A DNA stretch of 64,000 nt from JAFGRR01 sp964499235 (GTDB lineage: Bacteria > Planctomycetota > Phycisphaerae > UBA1845 > Fen-1342). This document shows positions 51,003 through 59,680 of this stretch, piece after piece. The notes under the pieces are model-generated. The model saw only the letters and a list, made by a program, of their open reading frames with translations. It had not been told where the DNA came from and ran no database searches. Numbering within the stretch: the stretch's first letter is position 1; each line of letters begins with the position of its first letter. The stretch spans positions 1-64,000 of the forward strand of contig CAZCKC010000005.1 in NCBI GenBank assembly GCA_964499235.1. Reading direction: 5' to 3'. The position numbers and the translations under genes were made by a program.

Positions 51003-51116
51003 AGCATCGACTGCCGCGAGGCCGGTAGCCCCGGAAGACCGCGCGACCCGCGCACGCCACGGGACGCTGCCCGGTACCCTGGCAAGCACTTGAAAGCGAC
51101 CCGGTTCCGTCCGGGC

Positions 51117-51626
51117 TTATGCCACCGAAGGAACCATGCCGAGCAGGAAGACCATCGCAAAGATGCCGACGGTCTCGACGATGCCCATCGCGATGATGAT
51201 GAAGGCAAAGCCCTTTCCTTCGCCCTCGCTGAGGGCCCGGATGCCCGCGGCGCCGACAAGGCCCTGCATCCAGGCCGAGAGCATCTCGGCGAAACCCGCC
51301 GCCAGGCCGATGCCCAGCAGCAAGCCGGCGTCGCCGACCATGATCTCGCCTTCGGTGAACACGCGCCGCATGTTGTTCATGACGATCATCGCGTAAAGCG
51401 TCTGGCTGATCGGCATGCCCAGCAAAATGATGTAGCTGAAGCTGAGCCGTCGCCCGGCCCGGGACTCCTTCGCCCACGCACCGGCGGCCGCCTGTCCGGC
51501 CATGCCGATACCGATGGCGCTGCCGAGCGCGGCCAACCCCAGGGCCAGCACGTCGCCCATTTCGCCGAGGAAACGCCAGTAGGTGCCCTGCTGGACGGCC
51601 AAGAGGATTGCAGTCTGAGCGGTCAT
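51117..51626 (-). CDS. atpK: V-type ATP synthase subunit K (proteolipid ring)
   Basis: A 169-residue membrane protein with four helices, a duplicated hairpin. The ion-binding carboxylate is E151 in IVETVGIF. The first hairpin has Q75 instead of a carboxylate (MPISQTLYA), as in the Enterococcus hirae NtpK type. S74, Q75, Y78, Q121 and E151 match in spacing the NtpK sodium ligands T64, Q65, Y68, Q110 and E139, so Na+ coupling is predicted. The start codon overlaps the subunit I stop by one base (TAATG). It is the last gene of the operon. Confidence 0.93.
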   Translation of the reverse strand: MTAQTAILLAVQQGTYWRFLGEMGDVLALGLAALGSAIGIGMAGQAAAGAWAKESRAGRRLSFSYIILLGMPISQTLYAMIVMNNMRRVFTEGEIMVGDAGLLLGIGLAAGFAEMLSAWMQGLVGAAGIRALSEGEGKGFAFIIIAMGIVETVGIFAMVFLLGMVPSVA

Positions 51627-53398
51627 TATGCCTTTTGCTCCTGTGCGCTTGCTTCACCGAACGGGTTGTAGGGATAGCCTGTCCACTGCATGCCGAGGTT
51701 GGTCGCGAACTCGAGCATGTTGAGGCGCACGCCGTGCGCGAACATTGCGATGAGCACCAGGCCGACGTTCAGGCTGTGCCCGAACACCAGGACCAGCACC
51801 GCGACCCACTGGTACGGCATGTCCGCCGCAAGCTCGTTAAAGCTCGTGGCGAGCACGGCGCTCGCCAGGCCGACGGCCATCAGGCGGACGTAGCTGATCA
51901 CGTCGGAAAACGCCGACAGCATCGACAGCGGAAAGTTCGCGATGCCGAGGGCGATCATCACCAGGATATTGCGGCTCGGCTTGTGGAAGACGATCGCCAG
52001 CGCTGCACCGACGATCAGCAGCATCGGCCACGGCGTGTCCCAGCCCATCGGCGCGCGCAATACGAACATCCGCACGACGCCGTACATGCCCCAGATAAAG
52101 ATGGCCCAGCCGACCTTGCTCAGCGCCCGCAGCTCCGGCCAGTAGTGAACCGCCTGCCAGAGCTGAGCGAGGCTCAGGTGAATCGCGCCGATCGTGAAGC
52201 TCAGGTGCATGAGCAGCGTGCGGGAGCGTTCGGTGAGATCGACGGGCAGGAAGGGCTTATAGAGCGTCACCCCAAAGAAGCTGCCGCACAGCAAGCCCCA
52301 CAGCAGGGCCGCCCCGCCGACCACGATCAGCAACTGCGTGAACGCGCCACCGAGCTGGCGTGCCACGAATCGATACAGCAACAGCGGCGCCAGCATGAGC
52401 AGGAGCCCGTAACCGCCGTCGCTGATCAGGATCGCCGTGAAAATCGGCAGGGCAACCATGAACGGGGCCGACAGATCGAATTCGCGGTAACCCGGCACCG
52501 TGCCGAGCAGATCGAGCATGCCGCGGATCGGCCGAACCAGCTTCGGGGACCGCAGCAGCGTGGGCGGCTCCTCGTCTGGCTCGGGTGTGATCAACTCGAC
52601 GGCCGCGGGAACGCCGGCCTGCTCCAACTCGACCGGCAGCGTCTCGACCGCATCGATCGGGACCCAGCCCCGTACGGCGAACAGGTCGCCGCCCTCGAGG
52701 CCGCTGCGGCGGGCGGCGGTGAACGCGGCCTGACGCTGCAGGCGGTCCCGTTCCACGCGCAGGTCGGGCAGCCGCGGGACCAGCTGGCCCAGCAGTCGCT
52801 GATCGGCGCGCAGTTGCTCCTGGATCTTCGTGGCCTCGGCCCTGATCGAAGGCGCGTCGCGGCCCGGAAGCGGCACGGGCGTGCTGCCGACGGGGAGGGC
52901 GACCGCCCCATCGCGGGTCGCAACCGCCACGAGACGGTTGCGGTTCGCGGCCGCCGCGACGTCCACCAGGCAATCCGCCTGCACCTGATCCACGGCGTTG
53001 CGCGGAACCAGGTAGAAGCGCACGTCGACGCCCGCGCCACGCAGCGCTTCGATCTGCTCGAGACGCAGGTCGCCCCAGACGCTGATCTCTTCGAGTTCGC
53101 GGTGCAGTTGCGCGAGGGTGTGGCGCAGCTCAGCCGCACGACGCTCGATCTCCAGCGCGGTCTCCGCCACCTGGTCGACCGGCAGCTCGGCGGGCGGCTG
53201 CACGGGATGGACTTGCTCGAGGAGCTGGATGGCCCGGGCCAGCCGATCGACTTCCTGGCGGACCTCCTCGTCGGGGACCGCGCGTTGCGACGACACGGGC
53301 GTGAGGTGAACCACGCCAATGCGGCTCAGGTTCGTCAGCAGGGCGTCCCGCTGATGGGCCCGCGCGGCGATGTAAGCTTTGCGCATCGGCACGATCAT
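51626..53398 (-). CDS. atpI: V-type ATP synthase subunit I (membrane stator)
   Basis: A 590-residue protein. The N-terminal half (about 1-310) is soluble with heptad-rich helices that contact the peripheral stalk. The C-terminal half has about seven to eight membrane segments, including the strand FMVALPIFTAILISDGGYGLL and the helix FPLSMLSAFSDVISYVRLMA, whose final arginine corresponds to the essential Arg next to the ring. This is the half-channel subunit. It overlaps the subunit D stop by four bases (ATGA). Confidence 0.92.
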   Translation of the reverse strand: MIVPMRKAYIAARAHQRDALLTNLSRIGVVHLTPVSSQRAVPDEEVRQEVDRLARAIQLLEQVHPVQPPAELPVDQVAETALEIERRAAELRHTLAQLHRELEEISVWGDLRLEQIEALRGAGVDVRFYLVPRNAVDQVQADCLVDVAAAANRNRLVAVATRDGAVALPVGSTPVPLPGRDAPSIRAEATKIQEQLRADQRLLGQLVPRLPDLRVERDRLQRQAAFTAARRSGLEGGDLFAVRGWVPIDAVETLPVELEQAGVPAAVELITPEPDEEPPTLLRSPKLVRPIRGMLDLLGTVPGYREFDLSAPFMVALPIFTAILISDGGYGLLLMLAPLLLYRFVARQLGGAFTQLLIVVGGAALLWGLLCGSFFGVTLYKPFLPVDLTERSRTLLMHLSFTIGAIHLSLAQLWQAVHYWPELRALSKVGWAIFIWGMYGVVRMFVLRAPMGWDTPWPMLLIVGAALAIVFHKPSRNILVMIALGIANFPLSMLSAFSDVISYVRLMAVGLASAVLATSFNELAADMPYQWVAVLVLVFGHSLNVGLVLIAMFAHGVRLNMLEFATNLGMQWTGYPYNPFGEASAQEQKA

Positions 53399-54054
53399 CT
53401 GCCATTCCCTCCCGACCCGAGGGCGGCCAGCTCGATTCCGGTCTGCGACACCGCCGCGCCGGCCAGCTTGGCCTTCGCGATCTTGGCCCGGCCGACCGCG
53501 GCCGCCATCTCGTCACCGAGCTTGATCTGGATCTGACGGATGGCCTCGCGGGCCTCGGGGATCTTGACTTTTTCGAACAGGTTCACGCGCTGCGTCACGC
53601 GGCTGAGTTCGCGTTTCAACCGCTGCTCCTGGGTGCGGGCCACTTCGAGCCGGGCCTGCCAGGTACTCAGTTCGCGCAAATCGGCCAGCGCCTCATCGGC
53701 CCAGGGCGCCGTGGCGAACAGGCTGTGACGGTGGGGCGTGAAGATGGCCTCGTCGAAGACGGGCACCTCCACGCCGGCGATGTTGCTGCTAGACGTGCGC
53801 ACTTCTTCGGGGACGGCCCACTGGCGAACGGGGATGCCCGCCCGTTCGGCGAGCACCGGCTCGTAGCTGCGAAGCCGGGCTTCGGCGGCCTCGGTCGCCT
53901 GTTCGATCGTTGCCCGATCCTGCGCAATCTGGCGTAAGCGAACCTGCAACTGCTGCTGCTTGAGCTTGAGCATCGGGAGGTAGTGCTCAAAGCGGCCGAG
54001 CGCGTCGCGGTAACGCTTGAGCTCGGGCCTGGTCAGCTTGTACTTGCTCGGCAT
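53395..54054 (-). CDS. atpD: V-type ATP synthase subunit D (central stalk)
   Basis: A 219-residue protein, mostly long helices, starting MPSKYKLTRPELKRYRDALG. It forms the coiled-coil rotor shaft inside the A3B3 head. The N- and C-terminal helices (QQQLQVRLRQIAQD; LKRELSRVTQRVNLFEKVKI) are typical. The start lies 3 bases past the subunit B stop. Length is normal. Confidence 0.92.
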   Translation of the reverse strand: MPSKYKLTRPELKRYRDALGRFEHYLPMLKLKQQQLQVRLRQIAQDRATIEQATEAAEARLRSYEPVLAERAGIPVRQWAVPEEVRTSSSNIAGVEVPVFDEAIFTPHRHSLFATAPWADEALADLRELSTWQARLEVARTQEQRLKRELSRVTQRVNLFEKVKIPEAREAIRQIQIKLGDEMAAAVGRAKIAKAKLAGAAVSQTGIELAALGSGGNGR

Positions 54055-54057
54055 GCG

Positions 54058-55356
54058 TTACCCGCCTCGCGGCCAATGCTTGTCGATGATCGCCTGGCGG
54101 ATCCCGGTTTCGACGGGCGCGAAACACTCGGCCAGGATGTTCCAGCAGCGGTCCAGCGCGTTGAACAGCGGAATGTTGACCGCCAGGTTCATGATCCGCT
54201 GCTCGAACAGGTCGCCGTACTTGAGCAGTTTGCGGTCCCACTCGGACATTTCAAAGCCCATGTCGCGCTTCTCGCGACTGTCGCGGCAGAGGGCGTACAG
54301 CTGGATGCAGCCGTCCATGATGGCGCGGTGGTCGTCGCGGGACTTGCCGTTGACCTGCTGCTTGAGCCGCGACAGCGAGCCGAACGGCTCGATGCGCCCG
54401 TTGCGCAGGTAGAGTTGGCCCTCGGTGATGTAACCGGTGTTGTCCGGCACGGGGTGGGTGATGTCGTCGCCCGGCATCGTGACGCAGGCCAGCACGGTCA
54501 GCGAGCCCGCCTCGTCAAAATCGACGGCCTTCTCGTAGCGCCGCGCCAACTGCGTGTACAGGTCCCCCGGATACCCGCGGTTCGAGGGGATCTGCTCCAT
54601 CACGATGGCGATCTCCTTCAACGCGTCGCCGAACGCCGTCATGTCCGTCAGCAATGCCAGCACGCGGTGCCCCTGCAGCGCGAACTGCTCGCCGACGGCC
54701 AGGCACAGGTCCGGCACGAGCAGGCATTCCACGATCGGGTCGGCGGCCGTGTGAATGAACATCACCGTGCGGTCGAGCACGCCGCCGTCCTCGAACGCCG
54801 TGCGGAACTTCAGGTAATCGTCGTGACGCAGCCCCATGCCGCCCAGAATGATGATGTCGGCCTCGGCCTGCAGACCGACCCGCGCCAGCAAGTCGTTGTA
54901 GGGTTCGCCGGCCACCGAGAAGATCGGCAGCTTTTGCGACTCGACCAGCGAGTTGAACACATCGATCATCGGGATCGCCGTCTCGATCATGCGGTCGGGC
55001 ATGCGCCGCCGCACCGGGTTGACCGCCGGCGAGCCGATGTCGATCGCCTCGGCCTCCACCGGCGGCCGGCCGTCGCGCGGCCGGGCAGAGCCGTCGAACA
55101 CGCGGCCCAGCAGGTCCGGCGAGAACGGCACCCGCATCGGGCGGTAGAAAAACTCGATCGGATCGCGGCTGGAGACGCCCTGCGTGCCGGCGAACACCTG
55201 CAGGCTGGCACGCTGCCCCTCCAGGCGGATGACCTGGGCGAGCGAGTCGCCGCGGGCAGAGGTGATCTGGGCCAGGTCGTCGTAGCCGACTCGGCCGGCG
55301 TTGACCGTCACGACGTTGCCGGCGATCTGCGTGATCTCGTCGAAGTACTTCCTCAT
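54058..55356 (-). CDS. atpB: V-type ATP synthase subunit B (regulatory)
   Basis: A 432-residue non-catalytic head subunit. It lacks a P-loop, as expected, and carries FSVAGEPYNDLLARVGLQ at the equivalent site plus EQIPSNRGYPGDLYTQLA, a family block. It alternates with subunit A in the head. It overlaps the subunit A stop by four bases (ATGA). Confidence 0.95.
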   Translation of the reverse strand: MRKYFDEITQIAGNVVTVNAGRVGYDDLAQITSARGDSLAQVIRLEGQRASLQVFAGTQGVSSRDPIEFFYRPMRVPFSPDLLGRVFDGSARPRDGRPPVEAEAIDIGSPAVNPVRRRMPDRMIETAIPMIDVFNSLVESQKLPIFSVAGEPYNDLLARVGLQAEADIIILGGMGLRHDDYLKFRTAFEDGGVLDRTVMFIHTAADPIVECLLVPDLCLAVGEQFALQGHRVLALLTDMTAFGDALKEIAIVMEQIPSNRGYPGDLYTQLARRYEKAVDFDEAGSLTVLACVTMPGDDITHPVPDNTGYITEGQLYLRNGRIEPFGSLSRLKQQVNGKSRDDHRAIMDGCIQLYALCRDSREKRDMGFEMSEWDRKLLKYGDLFEQRIMNLAVNIPLFNALDRCWNILAECFAPVETGIRQAIIDKHWPRGG

Positions 55357-57089
55357 GCCGCACTCGCTTTCGTGGCAGCCTGCTGGATGAATTCATCGAC
55401 CCGCGCCAGCAGGTCGTTGTATTCATCGCTCCCGGCGGCTGCGTAGTTCCAGTTGCGAAACAGGCCGGATAGGTCGAACAGCGTCTTGCGCGCCTCGTCC
55501 TTGGTTTCAAACTCGAAGCCGGCGTCGACCGCCTCGAGCAGTTTGTCCAGCATGAACACTTGGCGCTCGGCCGGCGAGGCACCGTCGACGTCGTCGAACG
55601 CGTTCTGCTGCAGCAAGCAGCTGTCGATGAGGTCGGCGAACAGCGCCACCACGAAGTCGTCGATCGCGGTCCCTTCCTCGCCGATGACGGTCATCATCTG
55701 CTGCACGTCGCGGCCGCGGGCGAGCAGCTCCCGAACGCGGGCGACCTTGGCGGGATCGACGATGCCGATGTACTTGCTCCACGAATCAAGCGGATCGACG
55801 GCCGGGTAGCGCCGCGCATCGCTGCGGGCGCGTGACAGGCCGTGAAACGCGCCGACCACCTTCAGCGTGCTCTGCGTGACCGGTTCTTCGAAATTCCCGC
55901 CGGCCGGGCTGACCGTCCCGCCGATCGTCAGCGAGCCGATGCTGCCATCCCGCAGTTCGATGGCGCCCGCGCGTTCGTAAAACCCCGCGATCCGGCTCTC
56001 GAGGTAGGCGGGGAACGCCTCCTCGCCGGGGATCTCCTCGAGCCGCCCCGACAGCTCCCGCATCGCTTGCGCCCAGCGCGAGGTCGAGTCCGCCAGCAGC
56101 AGCACGTGCAGGCCCATCTGGCGGTAGTACTCCGCCAGCGTCGCCGCGGTGTAGATCGACGCTTCGCGGGCCGCCACCGGCATGGCCGAGGTGTTGCAGA
56201 TGATGATCGTTCGCTCCATCAGGCTCCGGCCGGTGCGCGGATCGGTCAATTCCGGGAAGTCGCGGAGCGTTTCGACCACCTCGCCCGCCCGCTCGCCGCA
56301 CGCCGCGATGATGACGATGTCCACCTCGGCATTGCGGGCCGTGATCTGCTGGAGCACCGTCTTGCCCGCCCCGAACGGCCCGGGGATGCAATAGGTCCCA
56401 CCGCGAACGATCGGAAACAGCGAGTCAATAATGCGCACCTTGGTGACGAGCGGATCCAGCGGCATCAGCCGCCGGCGCGCGACGTTCAGCGGCAGCTTCA
56501 CGGGCCACGGCTGCTGCATCGTGACCTCGTGCGTGTGACCAACGGCGTCCGTGAGCGTCGCCACCACGTCCTCCCCGCTGTACGAGCCGGGGTCGGCCAC
56601 GCTCGCAACGGTGCAGCCGCCGCGCAGCGCGAACGGCGCCATGATCCGGTGCTCGAAGATGCCCTCGGGCACCGTGCCGAGACAGTCGCCGGCTGCGACC
56701 ATATCGCCGGGCTTGACGCGCGGCGTGAAGTCCCAGCGATGCTCGAGCGGCAGACCGTGCAGGTAAACGCCGGGCTCGAGGAAGTAGCCGAGTTGCGCAG
56801 CCAGCTCCGGCAACGGGTTCTGCAGGCCGTCGTAGATCTTGCCCAGCAAGCCCGGGCCGAGGGTGACCGACAACATCTGGTCACCGAACTCGACGGCATC
56901 GCCGACCCGCAGGCCGCGCGTCTCCTCAAACACCTGGAGGTCGGCCATGTCGCCGCGGACGCGGACGACTTCCGCGAGGAGCCTGACGCCGTCGCCTCGG
57001 ACACAGCGTCCCACCGAGTTTTGCACCACGCGGTCGTCAGCCCGCGCGATCACGAGGTTTCCGTGCACGGCAACAATTCTGCCAATCAC
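55353..57089 (-). CDS. atpA: V-type ATP synthase subunit A (catalytic)
   Basis: A 578-residue catalytic subunit. The P-loop is GPFGAGKT (residues 237-244) and the catalytic glutamate lies in ACGERAGEV. LADSTSRWAQAMRE is the Walker B region. The N-terminal barrel and the non-homologous insert (EHRWDFTPRVKPGDM) are those of V-type, not F-type, alpha or beta subunits. It overlaps the DUF2764 gene stop by four bases. Confidence 0.97.
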   Translation of the reverse strand: MIGRIVAVHGNLVIARADDRVVQNSVGRCVRGDGVRLLAEVVRVRGDMADLQVFEETRGLRVGDAVEFGDQMLSVTLGPGLLGKIYDGLQNPLPELAAQLGYFLEPGVYLHGLPLEHRWDFTPRVKPGDMVAAGDCLGTVPEGIFEHRIMAPFALRGGCTVASVADPGSYSGEDVVATLTDAVGHTHEVTMQQPWPVKLPLNVARRRLMPLDPLVTKVRIIDSLFPIVRGGTYCIPGPFGAGKTVLQQITARNAEVDIVIIAACGERAGEVVETLRDFPELTDPRTGRSLMERTIIICNTSAMPVAAREASIYTAATLAEYYRQMGLHVLLLADSTSRWAQAMRELSGRLEEIPGEEAFPAYLESRIAGFYERAGAIELRDGSIGSLTIGGTVSPAGGNFEEPVTQSTLKVVGAFHGLSRARSDARRYPAVDPLDSWSKYIGIVDPAKVARVRELLARGRDVQQMMTVIGEEGTAIDDFVVALFADLIDSCLLQQNAFDDVDGASPAERQVFMLDKLLEAVDAGFEFETKDEARKTLFDLSGLFRNWNYAAAGSDEYNDLLARVDEFIQQAATKASAA

Positions 57090-57835
57090 TGGGTCTCAAC
57101 CTCCACTTGGTCGGTGACACCGGATGCGCGCCGGGACGCCTGTTCCTCGAACGTGCTGAGCCGATACGCCTGGTGCAGCAGCAGCAGCTTGACCGCGTAC
57201 GCCGCCAGCTCGTCGGCATCAAACGAGTACCAGCGCTCGTGCACGCTGGTCCACTCCCATCGTGCCCGGATCAGCAAGCGATACCCGTCCAGCGGGTTCT
57301 CCGCCCGCGCCCACTCGCTGAGCAGGTCGTCGAAATGCTCGTCGTGGCTCTCCAGTTCGGGCGCCACGCGAAAGTCGTCGCCCGCGAGCCCCAGCCGCTC
57401 GGCCCGGACCATCGCCAGCGCGTTGCGCAGGCCAACTTCCAACCGCGCCCATTCGCCGAGGAACGGACAGTGAGCCCGGTCGCTCAGGTCGACGACGTGA
57501 CGGAAATAGGTACTCCAGAGCCGATCCGCTTCGAGTGTCGTCGCCGTCGACTCCGGGGCTTCATCCGCGCCGCGCAGCAACTCCGGCAGCGGCTCTTCAT
57601 TGCGGGCTTGCGCTGGCGTTAGGACCGTCGGCGCTACCTCCGTCGATTCGCCCGCCAAAAACGACTCCCGCTGCATCAGGTCGTCCAGCAGCAGGACCGC
57701 ATCCACGGGCTCGCGCGCCCAGGCTTGGTCGGCCGCCATCTCGCGAAACGCGCCCAGCGCTATCGGCGGCTGGCTGCCAGGCTCGCCGAGCGTCGGCAGC
57801 GCCGTCACGAGATAGTGCGCCGTACCAGTCTTCAT
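57086..57835 (-). CDS. DUF2764-type V-ATPase-associated protein (candidate stand-in for subunit C)
   Basis: A 249-residue, mainly helical, acidic protein beginning MKTGTAHYLVTALPTLGEPG. Proteins of this kind sit between the E and A genes in V-ATPase operons of Chlamydia and related groups. No subunit C or F gene is present in this operon, so it may take the connecting role of subunit C; that is inference. Its start overlaps the subunit E stop (ATGA), and its stop overlaps the subunit A start. Confidence 0.8.
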   Translation of the reverse strand: MKTGTAHYLVTALPTLGEPGSQPPIALGAFREMAADQAWAREPVDAVLLLDDLMQRESFLAGESTEVAPTVLTPAQARNEEPLPELLRGADEAPESTATTLEADRLWSTYFRHVVDLSDRAHCPFLGEWARLEVGLRNALAMVRAERLGLAGDDFRVAPELESHDEHFDDLLSEWARAENPLDGYRLLIRARWEWTSVHERWYSFDADELAAYAVKLLLLHQAYRLSTFEEQASRRASGVTDQVEVETQ

Positions 57836-58658
57836 CGTGCGCCGCATTGCGCCTGAACCGCCGCAACATTGCACGCGTCGTCGGCCGCACTGGACGTGCT
57901 CAGTAGCCGCCGCAACTCAGGCCGCGCCAGTTCGTGCAGCTTCGCCACGACCGACTCCGTCGTGACCTGCACCGTGCCATTGCTGACCTGATACTCGAAA
58001 CCGGCCGCGCCCAGCGTGCCGCGCAGCGCAACATTCCGCCCCGCATCCGCGATCGCCCCCCGCAGCTCGTGCACGACCCAATGTGCCAGTTGCCGTTCCA
58101 TCTCGGGTGTCAGGTTGATCTGGATCTCGGTGTGCCCCTCGCTGTCGGCCTGGGCATACTGCCGCAGCACCTCGTGGATCAGCTCCTTCAGGAACCCCTC
58201 GTCTGACAGGTGGCTTTCCACCTCGGCGGTGAGCACGCTCTGTAACATCCGCCCGAGCGTCTCCCGTAACGTCAGCACGGTGTCACGCACCGCCAGTCGC
58301 NNNNNNNNNNNNNNNNNNNNNNNNNNNNNNNNNNNNNNNNNNNNNNNNNNNNNNNNNNNNNNNNNNNNNNNNNNNNNNNNNNNNNNNNNNNNNNNNNNNN
58401 CATCCGCCCGAGCGTCTCCCGTAACGTCAGCACGGTGTCACGCACCGCCAGTCGCACTTCGCCTTCCACGCGCTCGCGATGCCGGGCAGCGTCTGCTTCG
58501 GCCTGCCCGCGAATGTTCGTGGCTTGGGTCTCCGCGTCCTTCAGGATTTGCGCGGCGTGCTGCTTAGCTTCAGCCTCTATCTTTTCCGCCGCCTGCTTGC
58601 CGGCGGTGACGCCGTCGCTCTGGAGACGTCCGATAAAAGCCTCAATCGTGTCAGGCAT
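57832..58658 (-). CDS. atpE: V-type ATP synthase subunit E (peripheral stalk), split by a false assembly gap
   Basis: As written the frame is interrupted by 100 Ns, but 58246-58300 and 58401-58455 are identical 55-bp copies. Collapsing them gives one 223-residue frame. The N-terminal half is a charged helix with AAEKIEAEAKQHAAQILKDA, typical of the stalk coiled coil. The C-terminal half (LSDEGFLKELIHEVLRQYA, then ELRGAIADAGRN) is the head-binding domain. The ATG at 58658 has AGGAG upstream and begins the operon. Confidence 0.88.
58246..58455. repeat. 55-bp duplication flanking a 100-N gap in the subunit E gene (assembly overlap)
   Basis: Bases 58246-58300 and 58401-58455 are identical around the Ns at 58301-58400. 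The third instance of the same 55-base artefact, again inside a gene that becomes intact when the copies are merged. Confidence 0.93.
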
Positions 58659-59398
58659 TTCGGCTCCTGTCCTGTGGGATCCGGGGTTCTGCTCGTCCGT
58701 GGGGCACCTGCGAGGCCGATCACACACGCTCGCGCAACTCCTGCAGGTTGCCGATTCTTCTCGCTTTTGCGTCAAACCCCCAGCAATACCAGCTTACACG
58801 CGGCAGCCGCGTCCCGGCAAGTTGGCAACCGCGGCGCCTGCGTGGCGCCACCTGTGAAACGTCCTGCTTCAGCCACCCGCGCTCCGCGGGTAACCCCGCG
58901 TGGTCCGCGCCGCGCTCGGGCATTCCGTCGTTGACCACCGATGTTGATCGCCTTTGGACCGCATTCCCGCAGCCAAGGGTGTTCAGGCGCGTGCGCGTGG
59001 CGGGCAATCGACGTCCCGGAGAACCGGTCTCCTCAGCTGGCCAACCCGGTCAAGCACATCGGCCATCCTGCCGCTGCCGCCGCGCTCCCCCAGTGTTTCC
59101 AAAATCGGAATGTATACGCTTTGACTTGAGATGCCAGGGGATATCGAACGGGCGCGCTTCAACCGACGCGCCCCATTAACGATCCGTGCTGTCGCCAAGT
59201 GATGATCGCCAGACGGCAACCTGCATCACCACCCCCACCAGCTGAATGAAAGGCTTGGCCACCACCGGCTTAAACGCTATCGCATGTCGCCAATTTGCCC
59301 CTCTTTGCGGATAGCTTTGGTCGCAAAGAATCAACTCCGAGCCGCGTGAACCGCCGCCAGGGCGCCGCGTCGGCCCTGCGTCGGCCCGCCGGCGCGGG
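58659..59398. other. Upstream region of the V-ATPase operon, no gene supported
   Basis: No protein family, RNA or clear sigma-70 promoter was recognised. Open frames on both strands are arginine- and proline-rich and look like chance frames. Confidence 0.5.
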
Positions 59399-59559
59399 CG
59401 TGACCTCTCGGCCTACAAGCGTGCCGAGCGCGGTATGCCTGACATCCTGGTGACCGGGTTCGGCCGCGCTTGCCGCCTGACGACCTGGCGCCGCACGCGG
59501 TCGTCACTAAGCCGGTGGAGCTGGAAACGGTGGAGGCCTGGCTCGGGCGCCGCTCCTGA
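59399..59559 (+). pseudogene. Frameshifted remnant of a response-regulator receiver domain
   Basis: One frame encodes AERGMPDILVTGFG. A shifted frame continues PPDDLAPHAVVTKPVELETV and ends WLGRRS and a stop. Together they resemble the beta4-beta5 end of a receiver domain, including the conserved Lys-Pro (TKPV). The phospho-acceptor half is missing and a frameshift lies near 59470. Confidence 0.5.
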
Positions 59560-59680
59560 GACCGCTTGCCAGCCGGCCCCGGATGCCCCGCGGGCGACAA
59601 GCCCAAAGTAAGTCACGCTGGAGCACTCGTTGTTACGACCTGGCCGCTCGCCCGGGCGTGTCTGCTGCTCGGATTTCGGC

